Assembly: GCA_022841745.1 (NCBI GenBank)
Contig: JALHQW010000075.1
Location: 1-35,851, forward strand
DNA from: Saprospiraceae bacterium
GTDB lineage: Bacteria > Bacteroidota > Bacteroidia > Chitinophagales > Saprospiraceae
Reading direction: 5' to 3'
Length of the DNA stretch: 35,851 nt
The notes beneath the pieces were generated by a model that was not told where the DNA came from, made no database searches, and was given only the letters and a program-made list of their open reading frames with translations. The first letter of the stretch is position 1; the number at the start of each line of letters is the position of its first letter. Made by a program: the position numbers and the translations under genes. Below, one piece after another: positions 15,558 to 23,456 of this stretch.

Positions 15558-15926
15558 GAAAGGTTCTGGGTCTTAATCGTGCAAGCATTGAGTCATGGGT
15601 ACTCATTAGCCGGTGCAAGTGTCACAATGGGCGTTTCAATAATTGATGGTTTGTGAAGGTTTCAGGTTTAAGGTTTAACGGAACTCCTGCTCAATGGCAT
15701 ACAAATCGCTTTTTTGAAAAGGCTGATTTAGCCAAACAACCAATTGAAAAATGATTTTTGCAGCCAATCCCTTGGAGCCCCGAGGAATCGGGGCAGGCTC
15801 TGAACCCTGAAACCTCACGAACCATTGATAATGCATGGTGGAACATATTTATGGCGATTAACCATGTCGGTGGATATGTTCAGGGAGGCGGATGCCCACG
15901 AAATTCCGAACAAATTACACTCGCCC
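15558..15926. other. Intergenic region upstream of the barrel/CotH-1 operon
   Basis: This 369-base gap between minus-strand genes contains the family-B repeat at 15638-15832. The operon promoter should lie at 15558-15637, but no clear TAnnTTTG box is visible there on the minus strand. Short open frames overlapping the repeat lack coding character. Confidence 0.35.
15638..15832. repeat. Family-B inverted repeat element, copy 2
   Basis: The left arm (ataattgatggtttgtgaag, then gtttcaggtttaaggtttaac) pairs imperfectly with the right arm (ctgaaccctgaaacctcacg, aaccattgataat), with an internal ccccgaggaatcgggg hairpin near 15778-15793. It is related to 12441-12605 through the ttcgtgaggttt / ccattgat core. 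Confidence 0.75.
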
Positions 15927-16703
15927 TCATACAGCCACCCCCAAGAACCGCAACGCCTCCATATTGAACCGCTGCCACTGCTCAACATTGCAGATATGGC
16001 CGCATTTTTCGATGACCACCAGCGTGGCTTTTTCCTGCTTCGCAACGAAACGGCGGGCAGCCTTGAAAAATACATGGTCTTCGGCGCCCATGACCACGAG
16101 GCTCCATTTTTTTAGTTGGCAGTGGAAGTACTCATCGAGCACCTGGAAGAACTCGCCGTATAGCCCCACCCATTTCATGTACTCGGCCTGCGTGAGTCGC
16201 TTGGCCTGTTGGCGGTAGAGCCGCCTCGATTTTTCGTGGTTCTTTTTTGGCAAAACTATGAGCGAGAACAAGGCATAAATATACCGATAGGGTAGGACGG
16301 CATTCAGCAGCCGAGAGGCGTTCACGAGCGCCCGCATCTTAAGCGTGGCCCGGAAGATGCCACCCGCCATTACCATCCTGTCAATCAAATCGGGGCGCAC
16401 TTGGTCAATGCGCTGTAGGATGGCACTGCCCAGCGAGAGCGAGATGAAGTGCGCCCGCTGAATGCCAAGGTGGTCAATCACTTCCAAAATATCATCGCAG
16501 ACGATGTCGAAATTATAGCTGGAAAACTCTGGCAAAACGTTCTTGGAGAGTCCGTGGTCACGCAGGTCGAGGAGCAGCAGGTTGAAGAACGGCTTGAACG
16601 CTTCGGTCTGGTAGCGCCAAGTGGCGATGGCCCCGCCCGCACCGTGGATGAACACGAGCCAAGGGGTGTTTTTTGACAATTCGTAGGTCTGAAAATGCAG
16701 CAT
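15927..16703 (-). CDS. Alpha/beta-fold hydrolase
   Basis: This 258-residue protein is a cytoplasmic alpha/beta hydrolase. It has the oxyanion segment VFIHGAGGAIATW (17-29), LLLLDLRDHGLS (42-53), the nucleophile elbow ISLSLGSA with Ser90 (the first Gly of GxSxG is Ser), the acid Asp209 in VMGAEDH and His236 in KCGHICNVEQ. The layout resembles ester- or lactone-cleaving members of the family. There is no signal peptide. The ATG at 16703 starts just before the first strand. It is divergent from the small conserved gene at 16758, with only 54 bases between them, so their promoters overlap. It is not closely similar to the hydrolase at 1043-1855, and the substrate is unknown. Confidence 0.88.
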   Translation of the reverse strand: MLHFQTYELSKNTPWLVFIHGAGGAIATWRYQTEAFKPFFNLLLLDLRDHGLSKNVLPEFSSYNFDIVCDDILEVIDHLGIQRAHFISLSLGSAILQRIDQVRPDLIDRMVMAGGIFRATLKMRALVNASRLLNAVLPYRYIYALFSLIVLPKKNHEKSRRLYRQQAKRLTQAEYMKWVGLYGEFFQVLDEYFHCQLKKWSLVVMGAEDHVFFKAARRFVAKQEKATLVVIEKCGHICNVEQWQRFNMEALRFLGVAV

Positions 16704-16757
16704 CCAAGTTTATTTTGAAAAGACAGAACAAGAAGCGCCGTGAAATGTTACGAAAGA

Positions 16758-17156
16758 ATGTCAAAAGAACGAAACACCGAACTTCCCCTCCTTCGCCCAT
16801 CCATTCAAGCAAACTTAGAAGAAAATCCTGAGAACAGCGCCGGACATTTTCAGAATGCCACCCTGCGCCCCATCCTCAAGCTGCAAAATGAGTTGTTGCT
16901 GCAAATGTTTCGGCACTACCTCCAGAAAACAAAAGGCAGTTTCTTCCAATTGCCACCGCCGAGGCAACTGGAGTTCATCGCCAACAGCATCCGTTCCGAC
17001 CTGCGCTTCCGCAACCTGCTCACGGGCGTCATCATCGGTCATTTTACCGAAGCCGAAATGGCCGTTTTCATTGAACAAGAGCAGGAACTGACCCGCCGCA
17101 TCGCCGATTTGCTGATTCAGCGGCTGAGCGACCAAGTGGAAAAACTCTTGGCCTGA
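16758..17156 (+). CDS. Conserved small helical protein of Bacteroidota type
   Basis: This 132-residue soluble protein has a polar N-terminus (about 1-30) and a compact helical core (FQNATLRPILKLQNELLLQMFRH, then RQLEFIANSIRSDLRFRNLLTGVIIGHFT, then a C-terminal helix). From memory, similar proteins of this length are widespread in Bacteroidota and are sometimes labelled glyoxalase, but I see no glyoxalase metal ligands or fold signature and would not use that name. The ATG at 16758 is preferred; an in-frame GTG at 16740 would add six residues. It is divergent from the alpha/beta hydrolase. Function is unknown. Confidence 0.75.
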   Translation: MSKERNTELPLLRPSIQANLEENPENSAGHFQNATLRPILKLQNELLLQMFRHYLQKTKGSFFQLPPPRQLEFIANSIRSDLRFRNLLTGVIIGHFTEAEMAVFIEQEQELTRRIADLLIQRLSDQVEKLLA

Positions 17157-17265
17157 GCCTTTCCGTCAAATTTTACTGCCTTACAGTAGGGTAGGCCGCC
17201 CATTCGTCGTTATCCTTGCTAAAACGCATTTACAGACCAAGTTTCTCCACCAATCTGACGACGAC

Positions 17266-18033
17266 ATGAAACGAATCCTAACTTTGCTCCTGCTGGCAAG
17301 CATGATTGCCAACCACGCCATCGCCCAATCCAATGGCCTTGGCCTTTCCCGTTTCGGCTTTGCCCTTGGCGGCGATATTGACATGCCCATAGGGCTGGAT
17401 GGTGACTACCTGCTCGCCACTGCCGAGCGTGCAACCTTTTCCATGACCGATGCACCCTTTGAGTCCGGCGAACTGACCATGATGGAGTGTGACAACGGCA
17501 CGGCAAGGCTCAATTTCGCCTTTGCAAGCCCAGCGGCACCTCATTTGGAGTGGCAGGTTTCGCTGCTCGGTATATCGGGCCGCATTGACATGGTGCGCTA
17601 TGAAAACGGGGAGGAAGGCTCTCCCGACTTCCAGTGGATGGAGGTCAATGCCACCAATAAAGAGACCACCGTGGAAATCGTCCATATCCGCCACAAGCGG
17701 ACGGAAAAGCCCATCGGCTTCCATTGGGGCGTGGGCACCAACCTTGGCGTCTCTCACAGCGGCAAGGTGCATGTGAAGGGTGAGTACACTGATGGTACTG
17801 CCACGGACAGCCCCGCATCGGTGCAGGCTTTCGAGCATAACTATAAACAGCGGGAAAGTCTTAACCAACGGCTCTTCCTGCAAGGCGGCGTCAGCGTCCG
17901 ATTTTTGAAAAAAATGGAGTTCGGAATAGAGCTTCGCAAAGGATTGGGCTACCGGGCCTCGTTCGGTGGACCGTTCCATGCGACCTTTCTGAAGCGGTCT
18001 CTGGGTTTATCGTTGCGGTGTAAGCTATTTTAA
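17266..18033 (+). CDS. Putative outer-membrane protein
   Basis: This 255-residue protein has a clear Sec signal peptide (1-21; LTLLLLASMIANHAIAQ) and a beta-rich body with alternating strands (GFALGGDIDMPIG, HLEWQVSLLGISGRIDM, GFHWGVGTNLGVS, QRLFLQGGVSVRFL). It ends in a strand with a terminal Phe (LGLSLRCKLF), typical of outer-membrane barrels recognised by the Bam machinery. No named family is recognised. The ATG at 17266 starts the signal peptide directly; a possible -7 box TATCCTTG lies at 17211-17218. A strong hairpin terminator follows at 18057-18092, so it is probably monocistronic and separate from the HlyD/TolC pair downstream. Confidence 0.75.
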   Translation: MKRILTLLLLASMIANHAIAQSNGLGLSRFGFALGGDIDMPIGLDGDYLLATAERATFSMTDAPFESGELTMMECDNGTARLNFAFASPAAPHLEWQVSLLGISGRIDMVRYENGEEGSPDFQWMEVNATNKETTVEIVHIRHKRTEKPIGFHWGVGTNLGVSHSGKVHVKGEYTDGTATDSPASVQAFEHNYKQRESLNQRLFLQGGVSVRFLKKMEFGIELRKGLGYRASFGGPFHATFLKRSLGLSLRCKLF

Positions 18034-18056
18034 TTACATTAGCGGCGCAAAATTTG

Positions 18057-18092
18057 AAAAGGGTTGATAATTCGCAGATTATCAACCCTTTT
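18057..18092 (+). terminator. Intrinsic terminator after the outer-membrane protein gene
   Basis: Bases 18057-18071 (aaaagggttgataat) pair perfectly with 18078-18092 around a 6-nt loop, and the stem runs into a T-run (ccctttttgg). It begins 23 bases after the stop at 18033. Confidence 0.85.
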
Positions 18093-18175
18093 TGGTGCGT
18101 TAGCATATCGGGTTTGCAGTTGCAAACGATGAGGCTGCCAAATGCTCTATTTGCTCGAAACTCGAAACTGAAAGA

Positions 18176-19210
18176 ATGCGTTTTAGGTTCAACATCATCT
18201 ACCTTGTTTTCTTGTTGGGAATTGGTTTTTTCTTCCCCATCACCCGTAAGCTGGTCAGCCGGCCAGAGGAGTTTTATGGCATTGCCGAAAACCAGATACG
18301 CAGCATCAACCTGCAATATCCAGTCGAAATCAGGGAAATCAATGTGAAACTCGGGGAGAAAGTGGACTCTGGCCAACTGCTCGCCCGACTCTACCGAACC
18401 GACCTGCCCATCAAACTCAACGACATCAATTATGAAATAAGGGAGTTGCAGGTAAAACGCATCATGGACACCGAGCACCTGCAATCGGAAATTCGCAAGC
18501 TGGAGGCCGAGCGGGCAGCTATTGGCGTCTCCTTTGACCAGAAGATTGCGCAGCTCGAAACCGACTATGCTGTGCAGGAAAAAGTGTTGGCGAACATAAA
18601 ATCCATAGACCTCGAATCGGCGAAATCCAGCGGTATAACAGACCCCCATTTGCAGCGCATTGAATCCCTAAAAAAAGAAAAGTCGCTGGAAATCAAACAG
18701 TTGGATGTGGACTTGGCCGAGCTTCGCAAACAGATGGACGCCGCTCAGGCTCCTATTGACCTCCGCATCAAAAAATTGGAGGGAGAGCAGGAACTGGTGC
18801 GCAGGCAGGAAGCCGACCTTGAAATCTACTCCCCGCAAGCTGGCATCGTTGGACAATTGGATTTTTTGGCGGGCGAGAAAATCGAGGAGTACACCGTCAT
18901 CATGCGCATCTACGGTACGCACCCGGATGTGGTGACGACCTATATCGGCGATGGGCGCTTGGCCGAAATCAAACTTGGCGAGGTTCTGACCGTTGGTTCC
19001 ATCAACCAGCCAGAATACACCGTTCAGGGCAAAGTCATCGGCCTTGGCACACGGGTGCGGGAGCTGCCAGAGCGGCTTCGCCGCATCCCCGAACTGAAGG
19101 CTTGGGGCCGGGAGGTACAACTCCAAATCCCGCTGAACAATGCTTTTTTGCAAGGTGAAAAAGTGAAGGTCACCATGCAGCGAACGGGTGGGGTTTTTCA
19201 GCTTAAATGA
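18176..19210 (+). CDS. HlyD-family periplasmic adaptor protein
   Basis: This 344-residue protein is a membrane-fusion (adaptor) protein. It has an N-terminal membrane anchor (about 5-22; NIIYLVFLLGIGFFF), a lipoyl-like half motif (about 40-75; PVEIREINVKLGEKVDSGQLLARL), a long coiled coil (about 80-215) and the second lipoyl half plus beta-barrel (about 218-344; IYSPQAGIVGQLDFLAGEKI, GEVLTVGSI). Adaptors bridge an inner-membrane transporter to a TolC-type channel. The next gene encodes such a channel, but no ABC, MFS or RND transporter lies beside the pair; the RND gene at 29.3 kb is 10 kb away and in a separate unit. The ATG at 18176 places the membrane anchor correctly. A mirrored repeat separates it from the TolC-like gene. 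Confidence 0.85.
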   Translation: MRFRFNIIYLVFLLGIGFFFPITRKLVSRPEEFYGIAENQIRSINLQYPVEIREINVKLGEKVDSGQLLARLYRTDLPIKLNDINYEIRELQVKRIMDTEHLQSEIRKLEAERAAIGVSFDQKIAQLETDYAVQEKVLANIKSIDLESAKSSGITDPHLQRIESLKKEKSLEIKQLDVDLAELRKQMDAAQAPIDLRIKKLEGEQELVRRQEADLEIYSPQAGIVGQLDFLAGEKIEEYTVIMRIYGTHPDVVTTYIGDGRLAEIKLGEVLTVGSINQPEYTVQGKVIGLGTRVRELPERLRRIPELKAWGREVQLQIPLNNAFLQGEKVKVTMQRTGGVFQLK

Positions 19211-19318
19211 TTGATAATCAAAATCTTATTTGATTTATGATGTATGAAATATGATTTAAGATGTATGATTTGGAACGCCGCTGTTAATCATACATCTTAA
19301 ATCGTACCTCATAGTTCT
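19211..19318 (+). repeat. Mirrored atgtatgattt repeat between the HlyD and TolC genes
   Basis: Beginning right after the TGA stop, gatttatgatgtatgaaatatgatttaagatgtatgattt words are mirrored by aatcatacatcttaaatcgtacctcat at 19287-19313 around the loop ggaacgccgctgtt. The arms pair well and would fold in the transcript. Confidence 0.85.
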
Positions 19319-19349
19319 TAAATCAGTATAATGTGTGAGCGGCCTTAAA

Positions 19350-20582
19350 ATGCGAGCACTCGTTTCCATTATTTCAGTCCTGTTGAGTTGCGTTGCAATT
19401 CATGCCCAATTGACGCCAAATGCCCTCCTCGCCTCCGCTTGGGACGACCCCGCCGTGCAATTGCAGCGGGAGCAGCAGGCCTATCTCGAAGGGCACGATT
19501 TCAAGCTGCCGCTACTGCGAAGCCTGCAAATACGCAGCAGTACCCGTGACTGGGACCCCGACCAACAGGAATACGCCATCCGCTTTGAGGGCAACACGCC
19601 GGGCATGAAGCGCACCCAGGCCTCCATCCATGCCACCATGAAGGCCATGAGCGAGGTGGAGCAATTGGAATTAGTGCAAGAGGCCATCATCGGGCGCTAC
19701 GAACTGGTCGTGGACGCCTATTTTGCGAAGCGAACCAAACAGCTTTTATTGCGGCAGCAGGCAGTACTGAAGGATAAAAAAGCGGTGTTTGCGGAGCAAC
19801 TGGCCCTTGGCGTGGAGCAGGATCTGGATGATTTCTTCCGGGCGGAACAAGACCTACTTGAGGTGGAGCGGCGGCTGCACAGCCTTGGCACGGAGGTAAG
19901 CTTGCAGCGCACCTTTTCCAAGATTTTCACGGGCCAGGCTGATACCTTAGTGGTGGACTCGCTCATTGAGCCGATGAAACTGGCCTTCTTGGCCGGAGGC
20001 AGTTTGGAGCGCCTACCACCTTCGGTGAAAAAGGAACAACTGCAAGCCCAACTGGCCAGCCTGAAACTGGAAATGGAGCGCAAGGAAAGCCGCAACCTGC
20101 TCGATTTCGTGCAGTTCGGCTACACAGGCAATGCCAACGACCCACTCAACAACCGCTTCCGGGCAGGGGCGGGCATCACATTGCCTTGGCCCAACGCTTC
20201 CAAGCTGCAAATCCAGAACCGGGAACTGGAGTTACTGCAAGCCAATGCCGAGGCAGCAATGGAAAAACAGGCCGCAGAGGAAGCATTGCTGCGCAAAGGG
20301 GCGGAATTCGGTAAACAGATGGAGCAGCTTTTTTTCCTCGAACGGCAGATGGAGGATTTTGCGAAGCAATACGACCCGCAGCGCCTCCACGCCAGTGGCC
20401 TTTCCAACCCTGAAACCCTGCTGCGGGTAAAGGAGAGCCTGCTTGCGCTGGAAGCCGAAGCCTTGGCAAAGGAAAAGGACATGTACCAAGCCTATGTCTC
20501 CATGATGGCAGAAACGGGGGCGCTATCGCAACAACCTGCCGTGAACTGGCTCTCGCCCACCTTGGAATTGATAGCCCGCTGA
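19350..20582 (+). CDS. TolC-family outer-membrane channel protein
   Basis: This 410-residue protein has a signal peptide (about 1-20; LVSIISVLLSCVAIHAQ) and the repeated long helical hairpins of TolC-type efflux channels (about 75-190 and 225-370; SEVEQLELVQEAIIGRYELVVDAYF, LELLQANAEAAMEKQAAEEALL), separated by strand segments such as FRAGAGITLPWPN. It should form a trimeric outer-membrane and periplasmic tunnel. It is slightly shorter than typical members (430-480). The ATG at 19350 is preferred over an in-frame GTG at 19335. It follows the HlyD-like adaptor gene, so the two probably make an export conduit with an inner-membrane partner encoded elsewhere. Confidence 0.82.
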   Translation: MRALVSIISVLLSCVAIHAQLTPNALLASAWDDPAVQLQREQQAYLEGHDFKLPLLRSLQIRSSTRDWDPDQQEYAIRFEGNTPGMKRTQASIHATMKAMSEVEQLELVQEAIIGRYELVVDAYFAKRTKQLLLRQQAVLKDKKAVFAEQLALGVEQDLDDFFRAEQDLLEVERRLHSLGTEVSLQRTFSKIFTGQADTLVVDSLIEPMKLAFLAGGSLERLPPSVKKEQLQAQLASLKLEMERKESRNLLDFVQFGYTGNANDPLNNRFRAGAGITLPWPNASKLQIQNRELELLQANAEAAMEKQAAEEALLRKGAEFGKQMEQLFFLERQMEDFAKQYDPQRLHASGLSNPETLLRVKESLLALEAEALAKEKDMYQAYVSMMAETGALSQQPAVNWLSPTLELIAR

Positions 20583-20696
20583 CAGTTCCAGCTTCTTTTT
20601 GCACTGCTTGCCCACTTTGAACGAAGTTTGCCCTGTCTGTTTATGCAACATGAAAAAATAGTGAGACAATTGGGGCACTTCCCCTATTAATTGTCT

Positions 20697-20704
20697 TAAT
20701 CTTG
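20697..20704 (+). promoter_or_regulatory. Candidate -7 box for the CotH-2 gene
   Basis: TAATCTTG resembles the TAnnTTTG -7 element and lies 43 bases before the ATG at 20747. A TTG at 20670-20672 is 24 bases upstream, longer than the usual spacing. An imperfect gacaattgggg...cccc...aattgtc hairpin (20665-20696) overlaps the spacer and could be an operator. Confidence 0.25.
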
Positions 20705-20746
20705 CGCCTTAGCGACTAAATTACAACCAACAAAATTTTTCGTTTT

Positions 20747-23314
20747 ATGACCAAAGTTTTATACCCAATTGGCCTAATGGCCCTGTTTGTTTTTTTGGCA
20801 TCCGCACTGCCCGCACAGGTGGTGCTGAACGAGTATTCGGCAGCCAATCATTCCACTACCCCCGACAACTACGGCAAATATGAGGACTGGCTGGAGCTTT
20901 ACAACACCGACTCCGTCAACGCAGTGGACCTTTCTGGCTGGCAACTCACCGACAACCCCGACAGGCTTGACAAATGGGCCATCCCACAGGGCGTCAGCAT
21001 CTCACCAAGGGGCTTCCTGACCGTTTGGCTGAGCGGCCGTGATGAAGGAAGCGGGGGACATTTGCATGCAAACTTCAAAATCACCCAGACCAAGACCGAA
21101 CCGGAGGAATTCGTACTCAGTAATCCTGCCGGTATTATTGCGGACAGCAAGAAAGTGCGCAAGACACAGATTAGCCAGGCTGTGGGCCGCAAGCAGAACG
21201 GTGGTGACGATTGGGGCGTGTCCACTTTGACAACCCCGGGCAGTTCCAACAACAATATTTATTACTACGAGGACTATGTTTCCGAGCCAGATTTCAGCCA
21301 ATCGGCAGGCTTCTACCAAGACTCAGTAAAGGTTGAAATCACCTGCGAGGACAGCACCGCCACCATCCGCTATACGACCAACGGCAACCTGCCAACGGCC
21401 AGTTCGGCTATTTATAATGGTCCGATTACCATCAACCAAACAACGGTGCTGAAGGCGATTGCCTTTCCGAACAACTTCGACCAGTTGCCGAGCTTTTTGG
21501 AGTTTGGCACTTATTTCATCAATGTGGACCACACGCTGCCTGTTGCTTCTGCTTCGGGCACACAACTGCTCCAATTGGCAAATGGCAACCAAGGCCTGCG
21601 GCCATTTGGCTCCTTCGAACTTTTCAATGTTGAAAAAGAAAGGGTATCCAAGGTAACTGGTGAACTCAATAGCCACGGCCAAGACTCCTGGGTGAACGAC
21701 CAGCGCAGCATTGACTGGGTGAGCCGTGATGAAATGGGCGAAGACAATGCTGTCGAAGAAGTGCTTTACCCAGGTCTGACCGAAAGGGACGAATTCCAGC
21801 GAATCATTTTGCGAGCCTCCGGTGACGACAATTACCCGGGGGGCAGCGATTACACAGAGAACGGCCAACCTGTGAGCGCCCACGTGCGTGATGCCTATAT
21901 CCACAACCTCGCCACCCGTGGCGATATGAGCGTGGATGTGCGCTACAGTTCCAAGGCTATCGTTTATCTAAATGGCGAATACTGGGGCGTCTATGACTTC
22001 CGATCCCTGCCCGACGACCACGACCACACCGCTGACGAGTACAACCAGGACAAGTATGACCTTGAGTACCTGCTCACTTGGGGCGATAGCTGGGCGCAGT
22101 ACGATGCCAATGGCGAGGCGTTCCAGAATTGGGAGAACCTCTATAACTTCATCGCAAACAACAACATGGGCGACCCCAACAACTATGCCTACGTGGAGAG
22201 CCAACTTGACGTGAAAAGTCTTTGCGATTATTTCATCGCCAACTCCGTCACCGTTGCCAGCGACTGGCTGAACTGGAACACGGGTTGGTGGCGGGGCCTC
22301 AACCCCGAAGGCACCCACCAAAAATGGGGCTATATCCTTTGGGACCTCGATGCTACTTTTGCCTACTATATCAACTATACGGGCATCCCCGACACCAGTG
22401 CCACCGCCCTGCCCTGCAACCCAGAAGTGATAGACCTCACTTTCTGGGATGACCCTCAACCGCAGCGCCACCTCAACATCCTGAACAAGTTGAAGAACGA
22501 AAGCCCCACTTTCCGGCAGTTCTATGTGACCCGTCAGGCCGACCTTTTCAAAACGGTGTTCAGTTGCGACAACATGCTGAGCTACCTCGATGAAATCATC
22601 GCCATTATTGCGCCCGAGATGCCTGCACACATAGCCCGCTGGGGTGGAACCGAACAGCAATGGAAGGACAACGTGGAGCGGCTTCGGTTTTTCGTGGAGC
22701 GGCGCTGCGCACACCTCAATGCCGGTTCTGGCCTCAACGACTGCTACCAGACCTCCGGCCCCTTTGATGTGGTGCTGATGACCGACCCTCCAGGTGCAGG
22801 TGTTATTCATGCCAACTCCTTGACTTACAATAATTTACCTGCTAACACCCCCTTCTTTGGCGGCATCGAAACGCTGCTGAACGTGGAGCCTGCCGGGCCT
22901 GGCTTTAACTTCAGTTTCTGGAAAACGAACCACCACAGCTTTGCGGACAGCAGCTTGGCACAGAACGCCGTCATGCTCGCTCAGGGAGATACCATCACGG
23001 CTGTTTTCAATTTCATCCCTTCCGGCAATGATGAGGTAGTGGCCGGCCAGTTCGATGCCAAGGTGCTGCCATCGGTATTCACGCAACAGTTCACGGTGAG
23101 CTACCATCTGGACGAGACCTCGGTCGTTTCCATGCGCCTGCTCGATGTGGCTGGCCGTGAGGTCGCCCCACTGTTCTCCAACTTGCGCATGAACGCTGGC
23201 GACCACCTCTTCGGCTTCGACAGTGCTGGCAAGGGAATCGCCCCCGGCATTTACTTCCTGAACATCAATGTGGATGGGGTGCAGCAGACGCTGAAGGTGG
23301 TGAAAGCGGAGTAG
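20747..23314 (+). CDS. Lamin-tail / CotH kinase-like T9SS surface protein (CotH-2)
   Basis: This 855-residue secreted protein has a signal peptide (1-24), a lamin-tail domain (about 25-150; VVLNEYSAANHS, EDWLELYN), a chitobiase-like module (about 185-260; ATIRYTTNGNLPTASSAIYN), a CotH domain (about 275-700), a beta-sandwich segment (about 705-765) and a T9SS sorting domain (about 770-855; GIAPGIYFLNI). CotH elements include VYLNGEYWGVYDFR, Asp506 in ASDWLNWN and the DLD triplet 533-535. The position of the conserved Lys in CotH-1 (PQK) and CotH-3 (PKK) is Arg320 (DQR) here, so nucleotide binding may be altered. The ATG at 20747 begins the signal peptide. It is convergent with the TonB receptor gene across a compound hairpin. 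Confidence 0.88.
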   Translation: MTKVLYPIGLMALFVFLASALPAQVVLNEYSAANHSTTPDNYGKYEDWLELYNTDSVNAVDLSGWQLTDNPDRLDKWAIPQGVSISPRGFLTVWLSGRDEGSGGHLHANFKITQTKTEPEEFVLSNPAGIIADSKKVRKTQISQAVGRKQNGGDDWGVSTLTTPGSSNNNIYYYEDYVSEPDFSQSAGFYQDSVKVEITCEDSTATIRYTTNGNLPTASSAIYNGPITINQTTVLKAIAFPNNFDQLPSFLEFGTYFINVDHTLPVASASGTQLLQLANGNQGLRPFGSFELFNVEKERVSKVTGELNSHGQDSWVNDQRSIDWVSRDEMGEDNAVEEVLYPGLTERDEFQRIILRASGDDNYPGGSDYTENGQPVSAHVRDAYIHNLATRGDMSVDVRYSSKAIVYLNGEYWGVYDFRSLPDDHDHTADEYNQDKYDLEYLLTWGDSWAQYDANGEAFQNWENLYNFIANNNMGDPNNYAYVESQLDVKSLCDYFIANSVTVASDWLNWNTGWWRGLNPEGTHQKWGYILWDLDATFAYYINYTGIPDTSATALPCNPEVIDLTFWDDPQPQRHLNILNKLKNESPTFRQFYVTRQADLFKTVFSCDNMLSYLDEIIAIIAPEMPAHIARWGGTEQQWKDNVERLRFFVERRCAHLNAGSGLNDCYQTSGPFDVVLMTDPPGAGVIHANSLTYNNLPANTPFFGGIETLLNVEPAGPGFNFSFWKTNHHSFADSSLAQNAVMLAQGDTITAVFNFIPSGNDEVVAGQFDAKVLPSVFTQQFTVSYHLDETSVVSMRLLDVAGREVAPLFSNLRMNAGDHLFGFDSAGKGIAPGIYFLNINVDGVQQTLKVVKAE

Positions 23315-23456
23315 ATTTACGATTTAGCGATTTACGATTGGGGGCAATGGGTTCTCCAAATAGAAAGGGGTTCGTGGCAGTTTGTCCAAGAACCCCTTTC
23401 TCATTTCGGCTGGGCCCCCAATCGTAAATCGTAAATCCCAAAATCGTAAATCGTCA
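23315..23456. repeat. Mirrored cgatttacgatt repeat filling a convergent gap
   Basis: The left arm (atttacgatttagcgatttacgattggggg) starts at the base after the CotH-2 TAG stop. The right arm (cccccaatcgtaaatcgtaaatcccaaaatcgtaaatcg) runs into the TGA stop of the TonB gene (23454-23456, minus). The arms enclose the terminator hairpin at 23362-23401, making a nested cruciform that touches both stop codons. Confidence 0.85.
23362..23401. terminator. Bidirectional terminator hairpin
   Basis: Bases 23362-23373 (agaaaggggttc) pair perfectly with 23390-23401, with a short inner tgg/cca extension. It lies midway between the convergent CotH-2 and TonB receptor genes and is nested inside the mirrored repeat. 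Confidence 0.75.
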
